A stretch of 64,000 nucleotides of DNA from positions 7,130,001-7,194,000 of the forward strand of contig NC_064225.1 in assembly GCF_023101765.2 (NCBI RefSeq). The letters run 5' to 3'. Numbering within the stretch: position 1 is the first letter of the stretch; every line of letters starts with the position of its first letter. The stretch is from Spodoptera frugiperda. Taxonomy: Eukaryota; Arthropoda; Insecta; Lepidoptera; Noctuidae. The translations under genes were made by a program, and so were the position numbers. Under the pieces are notes generated by a model that worked only from the letters and a program-made list of their open reading frames with translations, made no database searches and was not told the origin of the DNA. Of the stretch, positions 10,800 to 22,648 are shown piece after piece.

Positions 10800-11126
10800 C
10801 TAATACAGTTTGTATTTAAAGTGTTTAATTTAATAGTTAGAATAACATGAATACAGGTTCCTTTCATCCAGCCTATCTGCAAGTCAATGGGTAAGATCTA
10901 CATTCAGCAGATGTCTGGTGACTGGTTCGATGATGAGAGTAAAATTGTGGTAATTAAAAATCTAGGTATGGTATGAAATACAAAGTAGTCTTTCAATTTC
11001 CATTCCAACTGGAGTATTTGTTTGGTAAGTTTTTTTAACACAATTTTACAAGACAAACAATATAGACTATACTACACCAACTGAATATACCTATTACTAA
11101 ACTTTATCAACTTAATAACTTACCAA

Positions 11127-11283
11127 GAAGTTCAGCAACAGGATTTGTAACATGAGCACCTTGGCCTAGCCAGTATTTTATTCGTTCCAAATTCAAAGCT
11201 ACCAGCTTCTCATTGTTTATGTTCGGCATGGGATCGTAAGATCCTAGTTGTTCAATCACTGGCTGACTGTTCAATCGCCTTCG
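11127..11283 (-). CDS. mRpS16: Mitochondrial ribosomal protein bS16m, exon 2
   Basis: The exon starts after ttttttttacag and ends at donor G|GTAAGT, phase 1. It encodes RRRLNSQPVIEQLGSYDPMP and then NINNEKLVALNLERIKYWLG, QGAHVTNPVAELL. The motifs QPVIEQ-(L/V)-GS-(Y/F)-DP-(M/L)-PN, EKLVALN-ERI-YWLG-GAH and P-AELLG are the core of bacterial S16 and its mitochondrial form. The splice phases match both neighbours. Confidence 0.96.
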
Positions 11284-11460
11284 CTGTAAAAAAAAAGAAA
11301 ACAAAATATAAGATAACCTATGAACTGCAATTTTATTTACGAAATAGGTACCTAAACGTGTTATGAAGGAATTTAAGCCGATTTCTAGTGAATTACTATT
11401 ACATTATGCAAGTTATATGGTAAAATTGCGACCTATAATCGAGAAATGATCACTACTTAC

Positions 11461-11577
11461 ATGAGTAACAGAAATATGAAAGAAAGGTCTGTTTGTACAT
11501 CCCTGACGGATCAGTCGTATAGATTTGGCAGCTCTAGCAAAATATCTGCCAGTACCGCTCGCTGGAGGCAACGACAT
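11461..11577 (-). CDS. mRpS16: Mitochondrial ribosomal protein bS16m, exon 1 with start codon
   Basis: This gene encodes a small-subunit protein of the mitochondrial ribosome, a nuclear-encoded homologue of bacterial S16. Exon 1 starts at ATG 11577 and encodes MSLPPASGTGRYFARAAKSI then RLIRQGCTNRPFFHISVTH, ending at donor CAT|GTAAGT in phase 0. The stretch IRL-RQGCTNRPF-HI is the conserved S16 amino-terminal signature. The N-terminal basic and aromatic stretch is a plausible mitochondrial targeting segment. The start is the first ATG of the open frame and aligns with the start of fly mRpS16. The gene is convergent with the REEP gene and head-to-head with brp, and its promoter must lie at about 11.6-11.8 kb. 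Confidence 0.95.
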
Positions 11578-14128
11578 CTCTCAGATTTATTTAATTTATT
11601 TATTTTAATACAATAACAGAAAATAACCTCAAATGGGAACTCAACACATGAAGTTTTGTTATACGTTCAGAAATTATAGGTTAGGTTTATGTCAAGTTCT
11701 CTAATCAAAAAGTTTCATTAAATTTAAAAGAAAAATAGACATTAATTGATTGATTCGAAACTGAAATCATCGTTTATTCAAAATTGCAAATTTTATTAGT
11801 GATTTAAATCTTGTATGATAATTGTATTAAATAAAAATATATTGATCGTCACTCTCATGACTACATTTCTAGACGAAAAATATCTTGAGTCAAAAAGAGG
11901 TAAGTTTAAAAACCTACAAGTAGGTATCTCATTGTTTGTATTGAATATTCCTTTATTACTTCAATTGGTGCTCTTACTTGGTTTCTTATTATAATGATAT
12001 AAAATTCCAAATACTGTTCAAGAAATCAACATTACAGCACATATACCTTTACCTGCTTATTTAGAGTCACGGAGTTTACGAGCTACAGAGCTACTTAGCG
12101 GCTACCGCCATTTATCATATTTTCCTTACATTAAATGGTATTAGAACATGGGCGCATGCTTTTACACAATAAATTAAGTACTCTGTAAACAATCGAGGCC
12201 GTTCTAAAACGAATTACCTTTACTAATAATTACTCATGTAAAACCAAAATATTCCAAATATTGACTTTCTTTAATTAACAAATCAAAACTAGCTTACCTA
12301 ACCGTAATTTTATACCGAAATAATCGTAAAAACGTAGACCTATTTATCTCACTACATTGTTACGTACTTATCGTTTTTTTCCATACTGCAAAATCAAGCG
12401 AGGTACCAGGATTTCATAAAACGCGAAGAGTGCTGACGCTGAGCAAACCAATAGAGGAGCTATTGCGACGGTGGCGCCTCTAACGACCGCGACCGGCAAA
12501 CGGCGGTGTAATTTTTTACGAGGCGCGCGCTGTTAGATTCCCTGCTTTTCATTCATCCTGCGCTCGCCTGTAGTGCTGCCTGTTTTGTCGACGGCTCATG
12601 GATGTGAAGTGCTAAGACAACACACAATTTTAATGTAGGGAACTCGATTTTTGTCATTATTAAAATTAAATAAAGCCACTATTTTCCGTAATGAAAATGT
12701 ACCTATAAGACTACCTATTTAGCAAGTAGGTCTATGTGAACAATATTTTACTGATGAATAGGGGAGGTTTGTCATAAATAAAACAATAATTAAGTAACAA
12801 AATTGATTTTCATTACCCCAAAACATTTTCATGGTTGAATATTTCAAACAAAGTCAAACTTTAAATCATGTGTAAGTACTAAGTACTAAATAAAATGCAT
12901 GCCTGTCGAGTTTCTTAGGTACTAGGGTTTGATGAACTTCAATACCTACCTACTTCAAGGTACTTGTATTATGAAATGAACAGGCCGCGGCAACCGCCTC
13001 GCTTTCAATTAGATTACTTCAAGAACGTTGACGCTCTACTTACCTACTCAAGTCAATACTAACTTCTTTACAGAAATAAGGAACATCTCATATTATGTCA
13101 GTGTCATGCAGTAGATAAAGGGAACATTCCTCCATCGACACAGTTCCCATCACTAGCCTTCTCCCGATCACTACCAGCGCCTCTGACCGACATAAGTCGA
13201 CCTTAATATAGACAGGGACACAAATACATCGAATGCCCGCATGCGAGCGAGACAAAAAATGTAAGTGGGTCACGGGATGAGAGCCGGCTCCGTGCTACCG
13301 CTTTTATTAAGCGCTGAAACGCTGAAAAACACGGCTCCAGGGAAATGGGTGGTTGAAAACAGTGGTCTAAAAATAGATACCAACCTAGGCCCTTCTTTTT
13401 GGAAGGGAACTATTATTAATTGAATTTGAAAGTAATCTCAACTTATAGTTAGCCACAATATTAACTTTCGTAGAAGTAGTCGTGGGTGGGTGGATGCTTT
13501 ATTTATTTCGAGAGGGGAGGTCCCACTGCGAGCAATTAATTTAATGTCCTGTGGAAGATATTACAGGGAATGTCGTAAAATCTCATATCAAACTACGTTA
13601 GTCGTTTAACTGAAGATTCTCAATGAAAGTTTCCCATTTCAGGACGTTTCAGTTTTGGGTGTCAATGTGTAGCTGAATGGTAACGGCGATCAATACATCG
13701 AGGGCCATTTCAGTAATTGATTAAGCGTGTTACAATCGCAATCAAAACTCAGCTTACTGATCGAAGCAGATCGTATCCGAAAATAGCATATCATGTTAAT
13801 TAAATTAGAAGCGAGTTTCGCGGCCGCACTGTATCCCGGCGCGCGACAAACACCGACCGGGAATCAATCGGTAGCGCTCCAGCCGCTAAGTTGTGCACAA
13901 ATCACGCATGCGCAACAGAAGAGCGATCGATGCGGCGGGCGTTCCGTTCAGTGGTCGCGTACCCGTCGCGCAGTCCAGTGCACAATGCGTCCCCACTGAC
14001 GCGGGAAACGAGTCAAGCTGTATCTCCGCGAGTACGCCGCGGAGGACGACCGGCCGCCGTGCCGGGAGGAGTGGCGCCGGCAGGATTGGGCCGGCGGCGG
14101 AGGTGGCGCGCGCGCCCGCCTGCCCCAG
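11578..14128. other. Shared upstream region of mRpS16 (-) and brp (+)
   Basis: About 2.5 kb separates the mRpS16 start codon from the first recognised brp coding sequence. The left part is AT-rich; a more GC-rich patch at 12420-12600 (gacggtggcgcctctaacga; ttttcattcatcctgcgctc) and another from about 13800 on resemble promoter/5' UTR sequence. No ORF-supported gene lies here. The frame that becomes brp has a stop at 13997-13999 and no ATG between that and 14348. Confidence 0.5.
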
Positions 14129-14345
14129 GTGGACCGCAGCCCGTCCCGCCGCAGCCCCTACCTGACTCGAGATGACGAGCCCTCGCCGGCGCCCGACGAG
14201 CGAGGCCGCTCGGCCTCGGCCGGCGCTCACCACCGCGCGCGTCCTCGTCCACTCCGCTACCAATCGCTCGAGCGCGAGTATGACCGCTCGTACGCTCCGC
14301 CGCCGCCCCCCGACGACGACTACTACCGCCGCGAGCAACCGCCCG
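13800..14345 (+). promoter_or_regulatory. GC- and CpG-rich zone around brp first visible exon
   Basis: Base composition changes abruptly from AT-rich to very GC-rich, with many CpG, between about 13800 and 14345. It overlaps the proline/arginine-rich N-terminal coding part. This may be the brp promoter and 5' UTR as well as exon, but no TATA box stands out. Confidence 0.4.
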
Positions 14346-14572
14346 GTATGTTCCTGGGAGAGCTGCAATCTCAGAATTCCGATCTGCACCGGGAGCTGGG
14401 GAACCTTAAGAAAGAACTGGAATTGACCAATCAGAAACTCGGCTCCAGCATGCACAGCATTAAGACCTTCTGGAGCCCTGAACTGAAGAAGGAGCGGGCG
14501 TTGAGGAAAGAGGAGAGCGCTAAGTACAGCCTTATAAACGACCAACTAAAACTGCTCAACCAGGAGAACCAG
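14129..14572 (+). CDS. brp: Bruchpilot (ELKS/CAST family), first visible coding exon
   Basis: Encodes the N-terminal part of the active-zone scaffold: an unstructured Pro/Arg/Ser-rich segment (RSPYLTRDDEPSPAP; RYQSLERE), then the start of the coiled coil, GELQSQNSDLHRELGNLKKE followed by LELTNQKLGSSMHSIKTFWS and PELKKERALRKEESAKYSLI, NDQLKLLNQENQ. Residues from ELELTNQKLGSSMHS onward are nearly identical to Drosophila Bruchpilot and related to vertebrate ERC/CAST. The exon ends CAG|GTTAGT, phase 0. The left boundary is uncertain: ccccag before GTG 14129 could be an acceptor, or the exon could extend upstream through an open frame to 14000. No in-frame ATG occurs before codon 14348. Confidence 0.9.
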
Positions 14573-16454
14573 GTTAGTTCATAACTTCGCACCCTATACT
14601 TGTGTAGCCTCCATTTCCTCTCGTAATATCCTGAGCAAGCTGTTTTCTATTTCCTTTCTCCACCGAGCTTATCTTCCATTAGTCGATATGTAAATCTAGG
14701 TTATCTCTCTGTCACAAAATCTGTCGCGTGATGGATGCTCCTCCTCTCTCTGTTGCTGTCCTTCTCTGTGACTGCCGCCCTTCTCTCTGTAGATGTAGCT
14801 CGGATTTACTTGCAGATTCATCCGAAGACTTTGTATTGACACGAGGATTAATAATTATTTAAATGAATATTTAACAAAGGCTAGAATCTCTACCTAAGAA
14901 ATGATAGCAGTTTATCGTACCTAGGTAATAATTTAAGAAGAAAATATTGCATTTACCAACGGAAGAACGAATCTAACGTTTGACAACATTTTGCCAAAAA
15001 TTACCCAAATTATTTTTCAAGTTTTAGTATTGTAGGAACAAATGACGGATAACGCCTTAAACTTGACCGATTTTAGGAAAATGAATAAACAATTTTAACC
15101 TTAATAACTGTTCGATATTTTATCGGTTAACTATTTGGTTAAAACGATGAACTTCATAATTTTCGTCGATCGAACTCATTAGTTGCAGTCATGTGACAGC
15201 AATTCCGTAAGTGCAACTAACGAGTTCTTCCCAATCAAACGACAAGAACAAGAACTCAGTCCCGAATAAAGAAACTTAATATTTTTAGCTTTACTATCTG
15301 AGAATGCTAACATACTCTGGAACAAAATAAACACTAATGGTGACTCAGAGCCGGCTCGATACGGATCTTCCGAGCTTTATTGCGTCACACGCACACTCGG
15401 AAAAATTCGTCGACTACACATGAAGCTATGCAAAACCAGTATAAACTGACCGTCGAATGTACGGAGAGATTATACAAAGAGAGACCATGATAAACTGGTT
15501 ATTTATAACTCGATATGAAACCGTGTGTACAATTATTGGTGTAAGAGGTTGGTTTGGGCACTTCGTAATGCAGTGTTCTACTTTCATTCAATCTTTGATT
15601 ATGATCGTTAAATAATGTTTAGATGCTTCTTCAATGGCTAAATGGAGAACAGGATTTGATATAATAAGTTTAAAATAATAGAGAATTAATATATTTCCAA
15701 TTTTAGTTTCAATGATAAAATCATTAAAATAATCGATTTCGAGACCAATTCTGAAAGAAATAGGAACATTATCCGTACTTGCGCTTGCGCTGTCGTGATA
15801 AAAAACTGACCTTATTAATAAAAAAATTACGTCTAAGACATTTTTCATCCGGTCTTGTAACATAAGTACCAATGTGTCTTTAATATTATGTTGATCTAAG
15901 TCATAGTCGTTTTGCATACAATTTTTCTTCAGTTATCATTATAGAATTTTTTTTTGAGGGGGTTAAGTTATCCAGTGACTTTCGAAAATCTTTTTTTTCG
16001 GGAATCAAGGAAGTGACACAACTACTATTTAAAAATATATTGCTTTTCGAAGTATTCTCCGCGTAATTTGGCATATTATTCCATACGATGGAACAAATCA
16101 TTAAAGCAACTATTCCATTTGGAAATTGGGGTCTTCAAAATGGCCGTTTAGTAGGCTTAAACAGATTCAAGCTTTAATAGTTAGCTTCAAGAGGAGTATC
16201 TGTTTATTCAAAGAGGATAATTACCTAGCTAGTGTCAGCAATCTAAATCTGTTTTGGCCGCCCACGCAAAACGTAATCTTCTATTTAGTCTACCGTTGAT
16301 AAAATTAGACAATGTGGCATCTAATGATAGACAGGTATGTAGTTAAATAATTTGCGGTGTATTTTATTGACAGTGCGAAGAGCGTTATACTAGAATTACT
16401 TTGTAAAGAAAATATCTGAATATCAGTCTTCAAATCCCTTAGACTCAAAACGCA

Positions 16455-16560
16455 GGCAAAACACGTGTGACTCCTCTCGTGTTGCAATTGTCGATGGGCG
16501 GCGCCGATTGCTTACCATCAGGTGATACGTCTGTTCGATTGTCTATCCCATAAAAAATCA
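16455..16560 (+). repeat. Repeat 'family I' fragment
   Basis: Contains cgatgggcggcgccgattgc and ttaccatcaggtgatacgtc, matching the 26205-26470 element. It lies directly beside a SINE copy. Confidence 0.65.
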
Positions 16561-16624
16561 CAAACCATCGCATCACCTCTATCACCTCACCTCTGTCATA
16601 TTTTTTAGACCTTGCCCCACATTT

Positions 16625-16822
16625 CCGTTTTTCTCCTGTGTCGTGGGTGCATTTACAAATATACAATTTCTCATACACATGACACCCAAACCCGATTGAG
16701 AAACTCTTTGTGTGATTTGTGGATCACACAAAGAGTTCGAAAAGCGGGAATCGAACTCGCTACACGTTGCGCGGCAGCCGGATTTTCTCCTGTACCAGCC
16801 ACCGCACCAACACTGCAATCTG
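16625..16822 (-). mobile_element. tRNA-derived SINE 'family A', copy 2
   Basis: On the minus strand the order is A-box region (gttggtgcggtggctggtac), B box (gcgagttcgattcccgc), body with gatccacaaa, and tail tgtaaatgcacccacgacac. An extra inverted copy of actctttgtgtgat in the body makes a local palindrome around 16708-16741. Confidence 0.85.
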
Positions 16823-17584
16823 TCCGTGTGGGTGTGTGAATGTTTCTGTTCTTTGAAAAGTACTCATTCTCTGATATTAGATAGCTTTATTTTCATACAA
16901 ATATCAAGCTGAAGTCGATTTTCACATCCCATTTTCTGTTGGCTCTAAACTCTCACGAATAGCTTTCATTTCGAAACTCCTTGAATTCTTTCTTACTCAG
17001 TAGAAGCTCTAACCACTTCTAGAATTATACCCAACTTCTTTCACTTGTGTACCGCTTAGTACAAAGAAAAATGGTGGAACAAAGATTTTCTTTCGTATCT
17101 CCAAGTACGTACTTCAGAACGTAATAAAAGCACTTTGTTCAACTACAAAGTTGTGCGCGATGGCGGCGCGGCACCGCCCGTTTGTTTCAATCCAGTTAAT
17201 TTTCATTTAACTTATTTAAAAGTCTGTCAGTTCTCGTTGATCTGGGTCCCGCAAATAGAATAAAACTATAGATCTATAGAAATAGGTCGCCTGTACCGAG
17301 TGCTTTGCTCGAGTTTATGAATACGGTCGATAAATGTGACTGTGCAGGGATGGTTTTGGATTTTTCCGATAGTACTTTTGTACATTGTCTAACTTACTAT
17401 TGAAACGTAACAAAAGAGAATTCATTAAACATTTGATGGACATATTTAGTACACATAGACTAGGTTTTTAACATTCTTGAGTTTTCTACATAATCAAAAT
17501 TCCCAACAATTTTTATGTGCTTTCATTGGATTGGGAAGAATTTTCAAGCTCCGGTGTTTTTTGGGAGGGAAATGGGAATTAGGG

Positions 17585-17645
17585 AGGAAGCTGTCAGAGT
17601 CTTATTACTAAAAACCAATCCGTTCCTACTCCCGCTTTTAGAGAC
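17585..17645 (-). repeat. Family B fragment
   Basis: Diverged minus-strand match to the central module (aggaacgg…tttttagt…aagactctgac) only. Confidence 0.4.
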
Positions 17646-18071
17646 TCATTTTATGAAACAAAAATTTTAAAAAAATTACAAACACTGGATCGATCCTATT
17701 TTCTCGTGCGATCTGAAATAACTGCCGTTTCAAAAAACCATTTAGAACATGAAATAGATGTGTTCTAGAAGAAGTTTCGATCAGATTATAATCGTAACGG
17801 TTCATTTCATATCGGAAATCTTCGATTTGGTTTCGAAACTTAGTTTTCGCAAAACGGAACTCCGGCCGATAAATTGTGGACTTTACTTATTAAGACCTAA
17901 AGTATATAACTGTTTGGTAAGTAAAGTTCTAGTACATACGGTAGGTACAATCCACGACAGGCAAATTATTTAAAAACATGACAAATGTCTCTAAAAATGT
18001 CAACCTAATTTTAATTTAAGTGTCAGTAAAAATAAGCCCATATCCGTCGTAATTCACACAATGTCGATTGT

Positions 18072-18226
18072 ACTTTCTTTTGAGGAAAGAAAATCTTCCA
18101 ATGATTTCTCCCGCCTTGGGAGATAAGGTGAGAGGGAGTCTCAGACTCTTACTGACTAAACACCACCCCGTTCCTTCTTCTGCTTTTCGAAGCCACGGTA
18201 ATACCGTTAGATGGTCCGTAGCTCCG
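18072..18226 (-). repeat. Family B copy
   Basis: On the minus strand this has the modules agaacggggtggtg, tcagtaagagtctgagactc and gggagaaatcattggaagat in the family order. Confidence 0.7.
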
Positions 18227-19499
18227 ATGTTGATTGTACTTGTGTACTTATCATTGGCACATTAATATTACAGTTATATAGTAAGGAATTTTCAAGCTTA
18301 TTCTTTAGCACTAGAGAATCGACCCAAGCAAAACGAGAGATTGGGGTAGATTGACATGCAGCTGCCAACGTTAAACGAACAATTTATTCAAGAACTCCAT
18401 TTCCACGATCACGGAATAATTTTTGCATAAAATATAACAACTTTTCTAGAATATGATGTAGAAAATACACGTCAGTATTTTTTCTAAACACAATCTTCAT
18501 ATTTCTGTCGCTAAAAATAGCTAACGCAAAAAATAACGAATTTTCCTACAGAGACTCTTTTTATAACATTCAGAGAATAAAGATATTTTCTTCTTAAAGG
18601 ACAAAATGTCCTCACTAAGTACCAACTTGTGTAGGTGTGGAAATATTTTTATAGAACTCATTCATCATTTGTAAACTGCCAGAAAAAATACTTTGTTTTT
18701 TCCCCTTCATGAGTTGTCATTCATCTTTATCGATTTGGAGCTTAAATCGAGAAAGATATTCTATTAAAAGAACCTCTTTTTAAAAAAGAGTCTTTAGTTG
18801 CCAATTGTAGCCATAAAAACGTTATAAATGCGATAATTCTAGGATTTATGCGATGGTAATAAGTGTCGTCCTTTCGTATTGAAGATCAAGACTCTACTGA
18901 GTCAAAAGGCATTTTTTAATCAAATACATTAAAATATTACATAACTAAAATGTTAAATGTTCCATTCCCTTGACCTCTACTTGGCTTGTTAGTTATCCTT
19001 AATGTCAGTCTAGTCTAGACAGTACCTAGTGCCAAAACCTAGCCATTGGCACATTGTCAGAGAGGACTTAAATCAGACCAAATTTTTTTGCCGACCCACT
19101 TCTCTGTTTGGCAAGAATCCTTGTATTTTATGGGCAACTGGCAGCAACGACCTCTTAAATATAGGGCATACTTTTACCAAGTCCGTCCCTGGCCCAAATC
19201 CCAGTGCGTCGCGGTTTTTATGTCAGATTTTATTTAAGTATACATATTAACATATATAAAACATCTTTAAGAGCGATAAATAAATTCAAATGGACATCCT
19301 ACTTCCTTTGTAGTTCGTAGAAAAGACAGATTTATTTGCTCATGTAGAAAAAACGGGATCAAACTGAAATAACTTATTCTGAAACAGCCATTATACCGCA
19401 GTAAAAATCTTCCTCTAATATAATTTTAGCTTTGACCACTAATAAAATAACATTCTAAATGTAGCAATTTTAAAATGAAACACTTATTTTAAAAGGATA

Positions 19500-19760
19500 A
19501 GTGGCGAAATCCGCGCGGTTTACTAATTGAGTGGACTGGGGGCGTGAAGTCGACTCGCGAAAAGGGGTCATTACGAGGCGATCTCATCCACCTGCAATGC
19601 AGGAGATCAGGTTCAGCTATTGTCTGATTGCCGACGCTATTGTTATTCAGAGCCCGTACTGCAATACAGCAATTGAATGACTGCTAATTGCAAATTGTAT
19701 GGACTGATAACTTTATTACATTTTCGTGCTAGCTCCCGGCTTTTCCAATCAGGCGGGTAG
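19500..19760. other. Repeat-free, more GC-balanced intronic stretch
   Basis: Unlike its AT-rich surroundings it has balanced composition and several TAATTG/CAATTG-type homeodomain-like motifs (ctaattgag, gcaattgaa, gctaattgc). No repeat match within the window and no ORF. It is a candidate conserved regulatory element, on composition only. Confidence 0.25.
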
Positions 19761-21599
19761 AAAATTCAATGTACGGATTTTACGCTAGCATGTTTTAAAA
19801 ATGTTACTGAAGCTTTTCTATTTTCTCGTGTATTGTGCGCGGATGAAAGGAAATGTCATCGACAAAGCCTGGGACCGGCCTTTGTTTGAGTTTACTTTTT
19901 TCGGGGTATTGGTTATTAGTGCAACAGATGACTCTTGAATAGTTTTGGATTCAGACTGGAAATATTGTCGAAAAGGTTTCGTTTTGATTAACGATGAACC
20001 CGTTTTTTGATTGCGAAAAATTTTCGATGGTTCTCCACCATCTATTTCCTATTCTGTGGTTTTGGTGTAGTGTCCCATAATCTATCTCTCATTTTGTCTT
20101 CATGACTTCGGCGGTCTAGTTTCTATACAAATAGATTATTTCCTCAATAGATACTTCCTTGCCACATAACCGATGAAAACTGATCCAAACTCCTTCCACG
20201 GAAGAGTAACATTATCCGCTACGAGTATTTGCCAACGATCTTCAACCGGGACGAGGAAAAAATATTTACCGAACAAATGTAAATAAGAAAAGTCATAGCA
20301 AATAAAGATATTCAGGCAAACAAGGCGTAGTTTGCTAGTAACAGAGGAATTGAAGCCTGCAATCACTTTTACGGCAATTTCGAAGTTTGACGCCATTACC
20401 GTCAGTTTGGCGCGGGGCCAAGGGCCATAGTTGTCAGGTGCCGTTCACAAACCGCTCTAGTTGCTGTTCACCTGTTGACTGCATTGTTAGCTTGCAAATC
20501 TCTAATTAATGATCCTCGTTTATTGTTCTCTCGTCTCATTTGCTTGGAGTATTTCTATGGCTGATTACTTCAGGGATCAACATTCCATGTTACGTTTCAC
20601 AGAATTGCATGGTAAATAGAAAAAATATGTTGCCTAGTAATTAATGTAGCACCTAAAAAGAAATTAATAACAAAGGCAAACCAAAAGATTTGGTTTTTGA
20701 AATACATCTCCGTCTTTTAGTAAATTGATAATTTCTAGACAAAAAACTTGAAGATTTTCCTTGAAAACTAATATCAAATATCTCCATGATCTGAAGTCGT
20801 GAGCACAATTGATGGAATCTCTCACAAATCCGTAGCCACAATAATAAATCAATTTATTTAAGTAGTTTTTCATATCTTTTCTATAATTTGTAAAGGATGT
20901 CCGTAAGATAAGTCCCGATTCCACAAACTAAATAGATTAATATCTTTTGACAATCTCGGGTACCATTTCCAAGTCCTTTTGTTACCAACTATTATCATTT
21001 TCCTCTTACGACTTTCAAAGGGTTACATTGACATTGGCAAGAGTTTCAAATGTGCCTTTTGAGCGTCCTACATCCAATTTTTAACCTTATCCTGAAGAGC
21101 AATAGACTTGTTTTACTTTACTTTTGGAATGTAATCATCATAGACCACTACTGGAGTATTTAAGGATCGTCTCCACAGAAGAGAGGCTTGCCGTAATCAC
21201 GCTTGGCATTGGGATTGGAGACTAAAGAGACTGCTACTGGCCGGCTTTTGTCAAATATGTAGTTCCCCAGTCAATCAAGACAATCGTATTTTACGTGATT
21301 TTTGACTTAATTTGCTTAATAACTGCGTTTTGCGTTTTGCATCGGGTTTCCTTCGAGTGGAACTCCTTGCCGGAGTCTGTGTTTCCTATAAAAACTTAGT
21401 GTCTTAAAATCCCGAGTGAACAGGTTGGTCATGATAGGTAGACGTGCCCCATCATCGGCCATATCATCGCTCACCACCAGGCAAGATGGTGGCTAAACGC
21501 CATCCAAGTGTATAAAAGATCCACTTTATATTGAGAAAACATGCAATTTTATTTATTACCAACGCCACTACGGAACAAGGCACAGCTTAGAACCACGTA

Positions 21600-22103
21600 T
21601 AGTGAGTGACATATCTGGGGGCACGGTAGTGCCCCCGCCAAGACGAGCCAAGCGAAGCGCAAGCGCAAGGGCACTACCTACCTTTTCTCGAAGCGCTTCG
21701 TCGTATTTTTGAACCTTCATAACTTGAGTTTGGGTTATACCAGATAAACAAAATTTTCAGGATATAATGTCAGTGGTAGACTTAATAAAGCCCTAAAGTT
21801 TCAATTGCATAGCTCTTATACTTTAGATTTTATTGATATCTAAAATACCCCGATTTCGTCACTCACTCACTCACTCACTCACTCACTCACTGATGATCAA
21901 CAAAATTCTTAAGGTACTTCCTGAAGTCCTAGAAAACTGAAATTTGGTATGTAAGCTAGTATTAGTACCCAAACAACAAAAAAATCCTAAAACTTGGAAC
22001 TTTTACCCCCCAACCCCTTAAACTAGGGGGTGAAAGTTTGTTCGAGACTTCCGCAACTTTTGACGCTAGAGGTCTGAATGCGGCCGCGGAGGGGTTTAAT
22101 TGT
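21600..22103. repeat. Interspersed repeat with gcaagcgcaagggcac and (TCAC)n
   Basis: Unusual composition: cacggtagtgcccccgccaa and gcgaagcgcaagcgcaaggg, then a (TCAC)n run at 21857-21891, then cttttaccccccaacccctt. It reads like the body of a LINE or large non-autonomous element rather than unique sequence. No long ORF. Confidence 0.45.
21857..21891 (+). repeat. (TCAC)n microsatellite
   Basis: About eight to nine perfect tcac units. Confidence 0.95.
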
Positions 22104-22292
22104 TAGTAGTTTAGTAGGTAAAGGTTTAGATACTAGTGTTTTAATTTTCATTGATAAAAAGTATTAGGATTACGTTTGCAATTTTCTTATAAATTTAGTA
22201 GTTTAGTAGGTGAAGGTTTAGTTAGGTACTAGTGTTTTAATTTTCATTGATAAAAAGTATTAGCATTACGTTTGCAATTTTCTCACAAATTT
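22104..22292 (+). repeat. Tandem duplication, two units of about 92-97 bp
   Basis: tagtagtttagtaggtaaag begins unit 1 at 22104 and tagtagtttagtaggtgaag begins unit 2 at 22196. Both continue with actagtgttttaattttcat and differ at a few positions and one short insertion. Confidence 0.9.
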
Positions 22293-22562
22293 AATTAAGA
22301 AATTCAAAGATTGAATAAGTAGGTATTTGCAATTAAGTAGTATAGGTTAGTAGGTATAATATGTTTATAGTTGTTTATGTAGGCACGACTTAGTGAGAAT
22401 AATTTGATACGTAGGTCATTGTTTAATTTTCATTGTTAATAGGTTTAACTTAAGTAGTTTAGGATTACGTACGGTTTGAATATTGTATAGTAGGTAGAAA
22501 ATTACGATATTGATAGTTGTTAATCTAGTGTTAAAAATAATTGAAGAAATATACCCCAAAAA

Positions 22563-22620
22563 AGAAAGAAAAAATGAGCGACAAAAAAATACTTGTATTT
22601 GTCGCTCATTTTATCTTTCT
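22563..22620. repeat. Perfect 15-bp stem hairpin
   Basis: aaaatgagcgacaaa (22571-22585) is the exact reverse complement of tttgtcgctcatttt (22598-22612). A 12-nt loop separates them and flanking A/T stretches extend the stem. Confidence 0.85.
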
Positions 22621-22648
22621 ATCATAAGCAACCTACAAAAAGAAATGA

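Noticed and set aside
13886..14545. 219-codon minus-strand open frame opposite the first visible brp exon
   Set aside because: It is a GC-rich shadow of the brp coding frame; the plus-strand frame has clear Bruchpilot similarity and a good donor, and the minus-strand translation is low-complexity Ala/Arg/Val.
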